A DNA stretch of 64,000 nt from positions 1 to 64,000 of the forward strand of contig CANTFK010000239.1 in NCBI GenBank assembly GCA_947646735.1, in the 5' to 3' direction. The position numbers and the translations under genes are program-made. The notes under the pieces were generated by a model. The model was not told where the DNA came from and made no database searches. It worked only from the letters and a program-made list of their open reading frames with translations. Each line of letters starts with the position of its first letter. Positions within the stretch are counted from its first letter, which is position 1. Positions 32,845-43,658 of this stretch are shown one piece after another. The DNA comes from Peronospora farinosa. Taxonomy: Eukaryota; Oomycota; Peronosporomycetes; Peronosporales; Peronosporaceae.

Positions 32845-33933
32845 ATGGTGTTGTCTGTGAAAAAGACCGTCGGGCTAATGCTATGCGCATCGACAATTGC
32901 AGCCTCAGAGACAACACAAACCTCTGCTCTACGCACGCACCCACGCCGTAATTTAGCAAATGGGATTCACCATTCGGTAAAATACGCCCCCAATGTAGTC
33001 GACCAGACAAAGGAATCAGATGATTCCGATACATCGTACGACTCTTATAACGTAACTAGCTCACAAAAGTTCGATCTGGAACTTCAACAGTCAGAAGAAA
33101 TGATCATTGATACTGTGGATGAAGATGTGGACTTGGATATTGATGGCCCAATTGACGCCGATGTGGATTTGAAGGATGATGAGGTCTTGGACATTGAAGC
33201 TAGCAGTGATCTGGAAGCGGAGCTCTTTACTTCTGACAGTCTGGACACAGGTACCGATGTTAGTTTAGATCCTACTCATCAGTTGGACTCAGATATTGAT
33301 TTTACAAAAGGTGATGTGGAGGTGGAGCTAGAGGATGACGAGGCTTACGAACAGAATCTTGATATTGATGACGATGAGGAACTGGATGAGGTTATTGATA
33401 TACCTCAGGGAGCCAAGTCCATTCACTTGCGGATGCACAAGGGCAATGTGGACTTGGATATTATCAAGAACGACATTAAGAAGGATGCTCCACACAAAGA
33501 GGTGAAGCCTAAGGAGGAGGTGAAGTCCAAGGAGGAGGTGAAGCCGAAGGAGGAGAAGAAGGAGGACAAGGCGCCTGCCACAGAGACCAAGGAGGCGACT
33601 GTGTCTTACGCAGCCGAGACCAAGTCATGGATCCAGAACAACTCCTTCAAGGCTCCCATTTTCGGCGGTCTCATTGGTGCTGCTGTGGGTGTTGTCGGTT
33701 TGGCTGTCGTGGCCATTGCCAAGAACCGGAAGCGCGCCTCCGAGAAATCCGCAGAGGACACATCAGCTGACGCCGATGCTGAGGTCGAAGAGGACGCCGC
33801 GTCCGAGGCAGACAGTGACGAGGACAGTGACGAGGACGTCGAGGCCGGCGTAACGGCACTCACAGAGGAAAATGCTGTGGAGGAGGACGCTGTGGAGGAG
33901 AAAAAGGCGAGCGTCGTGGAAGGTTCGGTGTAA
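32845..33933 (+). CDS. Acidic single-pass secretory-pathway membrane protein
   Basis: 362 aa from the first ATG. The N-terminus VLSVKKTVGLMLCASTIAASE is a good signal peptide. The luminal part is dominated by Asp/Glu with repeated DVDLDIDG/DADVDLKDD-like stretches (about residues 85-190), then Lys/Glu/Pro repeats KPKEEVKSKEEVK (about 215-235). One membrane span (APIFGGLIGAAVGVVGLAVVAIA, about residues 272-294) is followed by a basic stop and another acidic tail. It is not an RXLR effector: no RxLR near residues 30-60, although LRTHPRRNL lies there. Codon use shifts to GC-rich in the 3' half. Function unknown; charged ER or plasma-membrane protein. Confidence 0.7.
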   Translation: MVLSVKKTVGLMLCASTIAASETTQTSALRTHPRRNLANGIHHSVKYAPNVVDQTKESDDSDTSYDSYNVTSSQKFDLELQQSEEMIIDTVDEDVDLDIDGPIDADVDLKDDEVLDIEASSDLEAELFTSDSLDTGTDVSLDPTHQLDSDIDFTKGDVEVELEDDEAYEQNLDIDDDEELDEVIDIPQGAKSIHLRMHKGNVDLDIIKNDIKKDAPHKEVKPKEEVKSKEEVKPKEEKKEDKAPATETKEATVSYAAETKSWIQNNSFKAPIFGGLIGAAVGVVGLAVVAIAKNRKRASEKSAEDTSADADAEVEEDAASEADSDEDSDEDVEAGVTALTEENAVEEDAVEEKKASVVEGSV

Positions 33934-35180
33934 GTTGATTGGGGCCTTGTAAGCCGCAACAGATCATGCAAAGCGAATAGTTTATTCTATTGCAAGCCTG
34001 TCACGCCAATCGCGTTCGTGGCATCATAATGGTTTTATATGCAACTAAGATGTGTTTACAAATACGATTTCCGTCTTCTTTGTTCCAACAAAGTGGCAAC
34101 ATGGTGCAACGTATAGACAGCATCAGTGTCTCTGTGGGCTAAGTTCCAAGAACCTCAAACGGTAAGTCTGCAAATGTTGATGCTGTACTGACTCGCACAG
34201 GTTACGATGAGCGGCTTAAGGTACTTTTGCTCCAAAGGTTGATCAGTTGATGCTTTGGCCACGGTCTGCGCTGTAGCTATAACGAAATGTAGAGCGAAAA
34301 GGGACGTCTTAGCGGTGCACGAGTCACTAAGTTAGACTTTAACGTATGCGATAGGATGTTACGACGCGCCTGTAGTCACTGTCGTCAACGGCGTATGAAG
34401 AGATCAAGAACGCTTTTTTGGTGTTCCTTCGGCTCAAGAGCGACAAAGTGAGCACCTTCAAGGAGAAGCGTGATCATCTGTCGTAGCTAACATCCTTGCT
34501 TGTGATTTTTAAAAGACTTGAGAAACCCTTGTGTCTTGTGGCTTTGTAAAACGTAGACGGCAAAATGGGCGATAGTCAGCAGGAGTAGTAGCTTTCATGA
34601 CCACTTAGCGTGAAAAAAGCTGGTGTGTTCGCATTTTCAGGTGCTTCTGCAAATATTCCGTTTGTTTCCACTCTTACTAGAAACTTGCGCTGGGATACTT
34701 GGGTGAGTAGAGCTTTTTTGTACGGGACGTCATATTCAACCGGGAGGCCCTTGTACGGCCATTAAAAGAGCTGCTTAATGGCGGGGTGAAGCAAACCTAT
34801 GTAGGCAGCATTTACGAGAATCTCGTTTTGAGCTACCGAAACGGTTTACGGGAGCTCGCAGTGACCGATTCGTGATGCCCGCTGCTTTAGTCGTACCCGT
34901 ACATTTAAACACTTACAAGGATCGGCATGTCCACCATCTGAGACCGCTACTTTAGTCCGTCAAGCACAACCACACCAGCATCAAGGTCGGAGATCTTTAA
35001 CAGCTTGGCGCAAACGTACGCCGATGACCCAAAGAAGCCCTGTCATACTTTACAGCTGCTCATGCAGACCAGATGTGCCGCTCTGTTCGTGGAGAGAGGT
35101 TTGTTGCGTGTCGTAAACCCCGAACATACCTGCACAAACACTGCTTGATAGCGACTAGCAACAGAAACTTTAAGCTGCTT
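33934..35180. other. 1.2-kb region without an intact gene, possible gene relic
   Basis: GC content and short open stretches resemble decayed coding sequence rather than normal spacer. For example the frame across about 34985-35130 reads SLAQTYADDPKKPCHTLQLL before stopping. Stops and shifts are frequent in all frames and no domain is recognisable. It might be a degraded gene or transposon fragment. Confidence 0.35.
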
Positions 35181-36797
35181 TCATTCTACCTCGTCATCTA
35201 ATTTGTTGTCTAATACTAAAATGCCATGTTTCTTGCGCTTCTCACGTTTCCGACGCTTGCGCTTCTCCTTTTGAGTCATTGACAGCACTTTGCGCTTCTT
35301 CCCAGTATGTAAAGTCTCAGCTTTTGCACTTACTATAGGTGATGTAGCGGTACCTTGAACACTTGCAGCAGCGGGGTACTTAAATGTCTTCTCAGATTGA
35401 TCATTTATTGCACTTGAAGCGCCAACAACATTGTCAGTTCGTTCGAAATACGCCACGAAAAATCCGTTTGTCGAATCCTCAAGGCCGTTTGCACGAACAA
35501 GTGCCATGGCCTGTTCGACCGATAAGCCTGCGACCTCAAGACCACGACGTGGCCATGACTTTAAAGCTGGTTTCAGCACAAAAGGACGCGCTGCATGAAC
35601 ATTTTCATCGGATTGCAATGCTGCAGCGACAACTTCTTCGTTCTCCTTCTGAAAAATAGAACAAGTTGAATATACCACACGCTCTACTTGTGGGAATGAG
35701 AAAGCTTTTCGTAGCGCTTCAAGCTGAAAATCTGCAAGCAATTGGAGACGCTTGGCCGTCTCTTCTTCATATTCTAAGCCAGCATCGGGTTCCAGCACGG
35801 TATCACGCGCACTTGCGATATCTAGCAAATGATCCAGACGATTTGTCATCCCCGAACCAGAGCACGATGGGTCCAGCAAAATACTTCGCACATTGCGATA
35901 CATTTCATCGTCCACGGGAACCTCCAAAAAGCTCTGCAGTTCAGCCTGTACCCGAGCAGCAGCTCCTGCAAGTTCCATGCGTCGCTTTAGCAGTTCAAGC
36001 CGCTTAGCTGATCGATCAAAAGCAAACACTCGTCGCTTTCGAGTAATGCCATCCTCTCCGTCACCATCTTGTTGCTGCAGTAGCATTGCCAGGTGACTAG
36101 TCTTGTTACCAGGAGCGGCACACGCATCAATCACGTCGCCCTGTTTGTCCTTTGCATCAGTGTGCTCTCCATGCAGCACAAAAGCCGGAAAGCAGCTAGC
36201 CTTGTCCTGTAGCACTAGCTTTCCACTAATGACCATCTCGTGTTCATGCAGCTCTGTACCCGATGGCAGCACGAGCAGATCTCGCACGTCTCGGTCTTGT
36301 TTAGCACCGAACTCGCGCGTAAAGGCCTCGATCTCTTCACTAGAAGCCAAAAGCGTATTGACACGTACGTAACGAGGTAGTGCAAGGTGCTGCTGACGAT
36401 TTTCAGGCGGTAAAAGCGCCTCGTTGGACGCCACTTTGTGCTTAATCTTTAGTCTCGCTAGTGCCGCTCGGAACGCCGTCTCATGCTGCAAAAGTGCCTT
36501 CTTCACGTATCCACCACCCTGTATCTTTTGCCGACCAAAGAGAAGGTCATAGAGTGTCACAAACACGAGTGCAGACGGTTCTGTAGCGTCCTTGGGCGTC
36601 TTTAGCGCTCTATGACATTCGGGCAAAGCTGCCAGCAGTTTACGTAGTAGTGGTTTATAGCGCAACGTCTCACATACAAGCGCAAAGGAGCTACGTTTAT
36701 GCACTGTAGAATCAGCATAAGCCAAGCTCTTTAATCCACCTTGACGTTTCTCCAGCTTGTACAAGAGCGTCGCTGCTTCCTTGTAAAGTTCGCTCAT
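35181..36797 (-). CDS. NSUN5: NSUN5/Rcm1-type rRNA m5C methyltransferase
   Basis: Single exon, 538 aa. Methylates a cytosine of the large-subunit rRNA using S-adenosylmethionine (yeast Rcm1, animal NSUN5). The N-terminal helical domain fits the family (YKEAATLLYKLEKRQGGLKSL, VTLYDLLFG). The Rossmann core has DACAAPGNKTSHLA (about residues 227-240), the Cys-containing DPSCSGSG (about 307-314) and the catalytic YSTCSIFQKENEEVV (about 372-386). The C-terminus is a basic tail (KEKRKRRKREKRKKHG), a nucleolar localisation signal. The ATG has TCATTTTTACCAAT just upstream, partly resembling the oomycete initiator. Confidence 0.93.
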   Translation of the reverse strand: MSELYKEAATLLYKLEKRQGGLKSLAYADSTVHKRSSFALVCETLRYKPLLRKLLAALPECHRALKTPKDATEPSALVFVTLYDLLFGRQKIQGGGYVKKALLQHETAFRAALARLKIKHKVASNEALLPPENRQQHLALPRYVRVNTLLASSEEIEAFTREFGAKQDRDVRDLLVLPSGTELHEHEMVISGKLVLQDKASCFPAFVLHGEHTDAKDKQGDVIDACAAPGNKTSHLAMLLQQQDGDGEDGITRKRRVFAFDRSAKRLELLKRRMELAGAAARVQAELQSFLEVPVDDEMYRNVRSILLDPSCSGSGMTNRLDHLLDIASARDTVLEPDAGLEYEEETAKRLQLLADFQLEALRKAFSFPQVERVVYSTCSIFQKENEEVVAAALQSDENVHAARPFVLKPALKSWPRRGLEVAGLSVEQAMALVRANGLEDSTNGFFVAYFERTDNVVGASSAINDQSEKTFKYPAAASVQGTATSPIVSAKAETLHTGKKRKVLSMTQKEKRKRRKREKRKKHGILVLDNKLDDEVE

Positions 36798-37335
36798 ATT
36801 GGTAAAAATGACTGGCTCTGCTTAAAAGTAAAGTTTACTTGTCAAAACCCGTACTTTTCAAAATTGACATTTAGATGTAGCCATGTCATTGCTACAATTT
36901 GCGACGCGTCGAGCAGAGAGACGAACTACAACAAGGCTTTTTTTTGTGTTCACTATCAATAATCATACAGTAGACTTTGCTGAGTTTTGATCCAAATGTG
37001 ACTGTGCTCTATTCTATTCGATGCCGGATAAGATTATACATATTATTTTCTAGTATATAATCCTAATATCTCTAGCTAGTTGGTCGAGAATAATAATACT
37101 TGGTAAATTGCCTGTTAGTTGACATGCAGCAATACTGTAACTTGGAAGTTGAGACTTTGTCGCTACGTGAACACGCGAGAAAAAAAACTGGACGGACTTT
37201 TGTAGGCTTGAAAGATTTGATTTATGTACATCTGTTGGAGGAGCAACAAATCACCGGTTCGAGTCTTGTACGAAGTTCATAAAGAATCCGCCAAGCAGAT
37301 CTCCCCATTTCATTCTTTTCTCCTTCCTCTCTGTC
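36798..37335. other. Divergent promoter region
   Basis: Spacer between NSUN5 (-) and the next gene (+). AT-rich, with TATA-like runs near 37035-37075. GGTTCGAGTCT at 37256 resembles a tRNA B box, but no A box or cloverleaf is present. Nothing else seen. Confidence 0.4.
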
Positions 37336-38328
37336 ATGCTCTCAAGTCTCATTAAGCGACGCAATCGATATGCAATGCATGCTAATGATAATAACGTTAT
37401 TGATCGTGAGACTGACACTTCCTCTGCAGCACTTATCGTCTCATTATCGTCGATCGACTCAACCACACAGCAAATAGCCGTGCTTGAACATGCTGTCGCT
37501 CATATGACGATACCAGGCGAACCTCCACAACGTCGACGACGTACACGACGGCTGTCAAAGAACTGTCATACATTGAGCAAATATGGCCCAATGCATGCAC
37601 ATTTCCGACGAATCCAGAGCTCGAAAATCGATGCCAACCAGACGCAACTCCGACGGAAAATGCTAGCGATGCAGGAGATGGAGCTGATGCATCAACAGAT
37701 TTCGGCTCTAGAGAGACGACAGACACTGCTTTCGTCCTTGTACTTGGCGCGTCGAACGAACGCCTTACAGCTTGTATCGGACAAAGTGCGTGCTTATTAC
37801 CAGAGCTTCTCGCGCGGATACGACCCAACTCAGAGCAACGCGTGGGAGTTGGAAGCAAAAGTACGAAGCATGATCCTACCGGATGTGGAGTCTCCAGCGT
37901 TCCATAATCTGGATGCGTTCTTTGTGCAATGGTATAACTACACACGCTATCATGCCGAGATTATACAACACTGCGAGCAGATCCAACCGCTCGAGAGCGA
38001 TGATCCGGACGTGTATCTTGTCCGCTGTGTCGGGCGGTTCACTCTGCGAATCTCGCGTGACACTATCCGACACTTTTTCCAGCCACTGCTCAATGACGAA
38101 GAATTGGTCCAGCGTCTCGTTGGTAAGACTTACAGCTTTCCTTTCGAATCGCATTTCTACTTCAATGCTACCGGTCAAGTATTCAAATGGGAACCACGAG
38201 CTGAAGTAGCATCAGGCATCTTTGATCTCTTGGTCGATCCATTCACGACTGTACGTGTGCTTGGTGCCTCCAAAATCTCTGAAAACGGATGTATGCACGC
38301 CTACGTGAATCAAGATGAAACATCTTGA
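37336..38328 (+). CDS. Oomycete hypothetical protein with basic region and coiled coil
   Basis: Single exon, 330 aa. A basic cluster PQRRRRTRRLSKN (about residues 60-72) is followed by a helix QTQLRRKMLAMQEMELMHQQISALERRQTLLSSL with heptad-like leucines, then a folded region (AYYQSFSRGYDPTQSNAWELEAKVRSMI, AFFVQWYNYTRYHAEIIQ, GRFTLRISRDTIRHFFQPLL). This layout, short basic-helix part plus a large C-terminal domain, is common in oomycete bZIP-like proteins, but the canonical NxxSAxxSR basic motif is missing. No confident function. Confidence 0.6.
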   Translation: MLSSLIKRRNRYAMHANDNNVIDRETDTSSAALIVSLSSIDSTTQQIAVLEHAVAHMTIPGEPPQRRRRTRRLSKNCHTLSKYGPMHAHFRRIQSSKIDANQTQLRRKMLAMQEMELMHQQISALERRQTLLSSLYLARRTNALQLVSDKVRAYYQSFSRGYDPTQSNAWELEAKVRSMILPDVESPAFHNLDAFFVQWYNYTRYHAEIIQHCEQIQPLESDDPDVYLVRCVGRFTLRISRDTIRHFFQPLLNDEELVQRLVGKTYSFPFESHFYFNATGQVFKWEPRAEVASGIFDLLVDPFTTVRVLGASKISENGCMHAYVNQDETS

Positions 38329-38778
38329 TGGAAAATATCGTTGGAACTGGACGAATACTTGCAGAGACAAAAAAGCAGCCTCAACTCTTTGAAACACTTG
38401 ATGTCTGTAAGCACAACTCTAGATACTCTACTCTACCAGCTCTCTTTCCAAGAACACTTGTTTGATTCACTGACATTGTTGAAACTTGTATTAGTGGCAT
38501 TAAAACAAAGATGCATATGGAAGACAACAACTTTTTACAGACTGATAATGACACTGCTGGCCTTTGAATTTGTAAGCTGCATAAAAACAAAGCATTAAGT
38601 CTCTTGACACATTTGGTAGTTTGAAAGAGCTACAATTTGTCACAATTTGTCATAATCTTAAATCTTGATTCAAACAAATCTAAAAATTAGCGCTTCAAGT
38701 AGCAGCTACTTCATGAGAGGTTACTTTGTACCTCCATTTTAGTTACACAACATAACTACTAGTACGTAACGAGTCAAT
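38329..38778. other. Intergenic, HIRA promoter
   Basis: AT-rich spacer with no credible gene. Short repeats of TCACAATTTGTCA near 38638-38653 are the only structure noticed. Confidence 0.4.
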
Positions 38779-41700
38779 ATGCTGTTGGAAAAGCCCGAGG
38801 ACGTCAAGCACGAGAACTCATCAGGCACTGGTACAATACAAACGATTCTTTTTTCATTACTTTCTCCATGATTTTGTCGTAATAACCATGTAATTATTCT
38901 CTCTAGTATGCGCTATTTATGGGATAGACGCTCATCCAAAACTACAGCTTTTTGCAACGGCTGGAGGAGACAATAATGTTAAAATTTGGTCCCTTCAAGT
39001 GCCACACGAGGAAGGAATTGCTTCATTTGAGCTTTTGGCAACTTTATCAAATCATCAACAAGCTGTAAATTGTGTCCGATGGACAAATCATGGACGATAT
39101 TTGGCTTCAGGTTCCGATGATCAATTGGTTTTACTCTATGAAGTACAAACGGGTCTTCCAGCTCCTGTTCCTTTTGGATCAAATGCAAAACTTAACAAAC
39201 AAAATTGGGTCCGATGTGCTACACTGGAGAGACATACAATGGGTACGAGAATCTCGATTCAAGAGGTTTGTTTTTTTGCTGAGTAATTCTCATTTACACA
39301 ATTCTGGCTGTCTTACAGATGTGGCAGATATTGCGTGGTCACCGGATGATCGGATGCTGGCAACTTGTAGTATTGACAATACGATTTTAATCTGGGATAT
39401 TGGTCTTGGAGGACTGAGTGAAGTCATGACGCAGCCATTGCAAACGCTCACTGGACATAATGGATGGGTCAAAGGTGTTGCGTGGGACCCTGTTGGCAAG
39501 GTATTTGGATCATTGGTTCTTGGAAACATTCCGAGTGTGAACTTGTTGGTGTTGACGGAGATTTGTTGCTCTTTTACTGTAGTATTTATCGAGTGCTGGA
39601 GAGGACAAGACGGTTCGAATGTGGAAAGTAGCCGATTGGCAAGAGTCGGACATTGTGACCGAGCCATTTGAGGGATGTGCTTCGACATCGCACTTCCGTC
39701 GATTGTCATGGTCTCCTGACGGCTCGGTTCTCTGTGCTACACACGCTTTCAGCTCTAAGAAAAACATCGCGGCACTATTAAACCGCGGATCCTGGACAAA
39801 CGACCTCAAATTTGTCGGCCACCAGGGTGTTGTAACCAGTGCTCGATTTAACCCGAAACTACTTGGTACGTCGATGAAGTGACCCATTGAAGCGACATAA
39901 GCTTCGTACTAATACTCGTTTCTTGTATTTGATCCGCAGTAACTACAGCAGATCCAGATAAGGAATTTGCATGTTGTGCAGTAGGTGGTGACGATGCGAC
40001 TGTAAGCATCTGGCTAGCTCATTTAGCACGCCCACTCGCTGTCATTAAGGACTGCTTTGACTCGTCCGTAACGGACTTGACATGGTCAAGTTCCCAGTCT
40101 CTACTCCTCGCCTGCTCGCTTGACGGCTCCGTCTGCTGCTTCCAGTTTGGTGGAGATGAGATTGGCACTCCTATTTCCGATGCGCAGCAAAGTAAGCTTC
40201 TCCAGGCGAAGGTGGGTTCTCTTTGAAATGCTGCTTTTGAAAAGGCGTACGCAAGTTCTTACGTACGTAACTTGTGTAGTATGGATCACGAGCCGGTATT
40301 ACGCTCGCATCGACATTGGCTGAAAACCCGATTCAGCTTCAGGTAATGCTTGCTAGATCCACGTATCACTTGAGCGAGTGAGACGAGGCAATATACTTAC
40401 GAATTCTTGTTGCTGAGCTTAGCTTGAAGAAAAGCTGACAACTTTACCACAGTTGGCTATCAGTCAGAACTCTGACGGCGGCACTGCTACCATAGCAAGC
40501 CACACAACCAACACACTTATCCCAAAGAAGAAAATGGTAGAAATTCAGGCGACCAACACGCCGCAAAGCAGACTACCAAATGTAGCAACTGATAAAAAGC
40601 GAATTGCTCCGGTACTGCTTCAGACGGACACCCAGTTGTCAGCAAATAATCCAGCATCGTCGCAGAATAATATCCGCAATATCTTGGGCCCGACACTCCT
40701 TTCACCGACGGCGTCGGACGCCACACTCTTGGATACTCGCATGGCCTTAACGAGTGAAAAGGAGGTCAGTGTTGTTTGTGCGGTCAATGATTCTGCTGCG
40801 TTCGAGTCAAACACTGCGCCGAGTTGTAGCGAAACGGCTGGGCTTGCCCCAAAGGAGAATTCTGCCGTACCAACGACAAATGACGCACCTCTTAAGTCGC
40901 TGAAGATAGAGGGGAAGAAAAATGGGTCCGATGGTACTTCTTTGAAAAGGAAAAGAGAAAGTGATCGACCTTCAACTCGAGCTATCGCCGTAGTAGCAAA
41001 GTCAAGAGAAGTCGCCGCCCGAGCACCAAAACTACTGAACGAAAGGTTTGTCTGCCTGATCCACATCACGAATGATAAACCACTGACTGGTCGTGTGTTG
41101 TACCTGACTGATGATAGCACTAGTGCTGGCATGACCAGCCGGGGTCAGTTGCTACCTGAATTTCCAGTTCGGCTGCTTTTTTCAGTAGAAATAGACACGA
41201 AGACACAGTCCAGCATTCCAGGCTCAAGATTGAATGACAACACAAGAAGGTTGATGTCGTCTAAAATGGTGATAGAAGTTACCGTTCACAATCTGAAGAA
41301 TCCTCAACCAGATGAAATCATAAGTAAGTTTCGGCTTAACTTGTTTTTCTTATGCGAATGATCGTTGACACTCTTTGGTTAATGGAATGCTACAGAGTTA
41401 GGTCCAGTTTATTCAACGATAAAATGTTCGGAAGGGAGCGAGTTAAAGTGGATCGATCGTGTCCCTGGTCGTGCTGTTTGCGTAGTGGGAAACGCGAGGT
41501 ATTGTGCAATTGGTATACACAATGGCGACCTTTTGATTCTTAGTAGCAATGGACGACGCTTGTTGCCATGCATTGGTATGTTTGTGAGCCTATTAACATT
41601 CACTTGTATGATTGACTGACATTTGCCTCGTTGCTTCTGCTAGCTTTGGGAAGTGCGATATCAGTAATGGAGTGCAGTAAGAGCGAGTCACCGTATTTGC

Positions 41701-43049
41701 TGGTGATATTGGGGACAGGCGATTTGAAAGTCTGGGATCTAGCTCAACACAAGCTTATACTATCAAGCTCAATCGAAGCAATTGCAAGCGTAAGTTACCT
41801 GTGTGCTTTTCTTGTGACAGTACTTTGTGTTTCTTAGGTCTGCTGTGCGTGGTGTATTGTAGATTACACCAGAAGAAGATCGCAAGCTAACTTTGCTTCG
41901 GTGCCAAGTTACGAAGAAAGGGATGCCGCTTATTACTTTTGCTGAGTCAAGCTCCGAAACGATAGGCAATTCTAGCTTGCTGTCGTACACATTCGACTCA
42001 GCTATGTCCTCCTGGTACGAACCTTGCTTACGAAATAATCCGACGAGAAGTGAGCCACGTAATGAATCCAAGCGCGAGACTTCACTTATGTGCTGTGTAA
42101 CAATACGCAGGATGCGCGTGGCGGACGACAGCTTTGTGTACTCGGATTTTGCATCCGCACTCCCAACAGATGCCGTAACAGTCAAAAGCGTCCCTGTACG
42201 CGTGCATGTCATTTTGTCGGTGCTGGCCAGATGTTACTTAGTGCTTGACATTGCGTGTACGTTAGGTTGGTCCATTGCGGCAGCTCCAAAATGCCTCCTC
42301 TTACGGTCGAATTCAGAGAGGAATCGCTTCAGCCATGCTTTCTGGAATGTCAGACCCGCTGATGCAACGCAATGTGACGCGCTCGCATCTCGAGCACCAG
42401 GCTGCCGCTGCAATCGTGCTGAAAAGCGCAACTGAATATTGCTATTGGTATGTTGTTTTCCACCGTTGCGATAACAGTAGTGTAGCTGCTGATCTCTACA
42501 TTCCTGTTCACTTTGCTCAACAGGGTACAGGCGTACGCAAGGTTTCTGACCCATGATGAAGATGTAACTCGCCTGGATGAACTTTGCGCTGAAATGATGG
42601 GCCCCTTCCACGCGTAAGTTTTCGTTACCGGCTAACGATTGACATACAGAACCCCTAAGTGTAATGTTTCTCTCCTGTAGATCGTCAGCTCCAAGTTCAG
42701 TCAATGGCAAGGACTCCACACTAAGTGTAGACGAGAGCAGCGAGTGGGATCCTATGGTTCTGGTATGGCTCCGTCCATTTATTTCATTTACAATGGCGAA
42801 TTTCGCCATTATTGTGCATGCAGGACTAACACCCTGGATTGATGACAGGATCTCGCTAAACGGGACGTGTTGAAGGTACATATCTTGCCGACGGTTGCGA
42901 CAAACCGCGCATTGCAGCGCGTTGTGACGAAGTATCAGTTGATGCTGAGCGAGATTGACTTCCGCGAAAAGGACGATGAAGACGAGGACGAATCTTATGA
43001 AGACAGCGCTTATTTGGCAGGCTGCGTCTCGAGATCATTGGCAGAATGA
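38779..43049 (+). CDS. HIRA: HIRA histone-regulator homologue
   Basis: Replication-independent H3.3-H4 chaperone subunit. I trace 15 exons: 38779-38830, 38907-39242, 39319-39500, 39583-39865, 39940-40211, 40280-40342, 40453-41323, 41396-41575, 41644-41789, 41863-42014, 42111-42195, 42266-42447, 42524-42613, 42681-42762 and 42849-43049, giving 1058 aa (animal HIRA about 1017). The first 390 residues are WD40 blades (SGSDDQLVLLYE, DVADIAWSPDDRMLATCSID, SSAGEDKTVRMWK). KKRIAPVLL near residue 448 resembles the ASF1-binding B motif. The C-terminal HIRA domain has SSWMRVADDSFVYSDF, VGPLRQLQ, SHLEHQAAAAIVLKSATEYCYW and the acidic end. Exon 11's donor is the least certain. Confidence 0.9.
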
Positions 43050-43658
43050 ATAAGAGGTATTTTCTTTTTCTGCACGTCGGTGTGTGTGTCTGCTCTTCAC
43101 TTCTTTATCATCATGTAAAAGTGTGGTTGGGCCGTAGACGACTATTGCTGCAGTGTATCGGGATCGGCACGACCTCGATCGTTACCGACTCGCTAACTGA
43201 TCTCAGCGCTGTATTTGAAGCTGTAGCAAAGGTGATTCGCAGCCGCAGGGATGAAGCCTGCGGTGCTAGGCCCGGGTTCACACTTGCTTGGTATCATTGA
43301 GCTATTAGACGGCGTACCGCTTGAAGAAGTGCCTCAATGGAAGGTACAAACAAGGGTACGAAACTAAGCTCTACGTCGTGCTATAGTTGCGAGGACTGCT
43401 CTGATGTACGTACACAACTGCCTTATTGATTCAAAGCTGACAGTAATAGTTTTCTGTATGTGTTTTAGCAATTGAAGTGTTATCAGCAGTGATCGAAGAG
43501 TATGGAGATTTCACAATGTATGGCATGTTGTTTGTTTGTCATCGAGGGCGATGGTCGACTAAAGCGTTTTTATTTGAATAATTTAAACCTCAATGCAAAA
43601 GGAAGATTGCTAGCAAAAAAAAGATGGAGACTGCGAAGTGAGAAACAGTCATCCACCT
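43050..43658. other. Convergent spacer, possible gene fragment
   Basis: Between the ends of HIRA and the RWP-RK gene. On the plus strand around 43250-43345 one frame reads LGPGSHLLGIIELLDGVP, which looks protein-like, and upstream another frame gives IGIGTTSIVTDSLTDLSAVFEA. The two do not join into an intact gene and no start is evident, so this may be a decayed gene fragment. Confidence 0.3.

Noticed and set aside
32845..33060. Possible RXLR effector (signal peptide plus an Arg-rich stretch LRTHPRRNL)
   Set aside because: No RxLR and no dEER motif, and the protein has a C-terminal membrane span and housekeeping-like charged repeats.
37252..37265. tRNA B-box-like GGTTCGAGTCT
   Set aside because: No A box at the right distance upstream and no cloverleaf can be folded.
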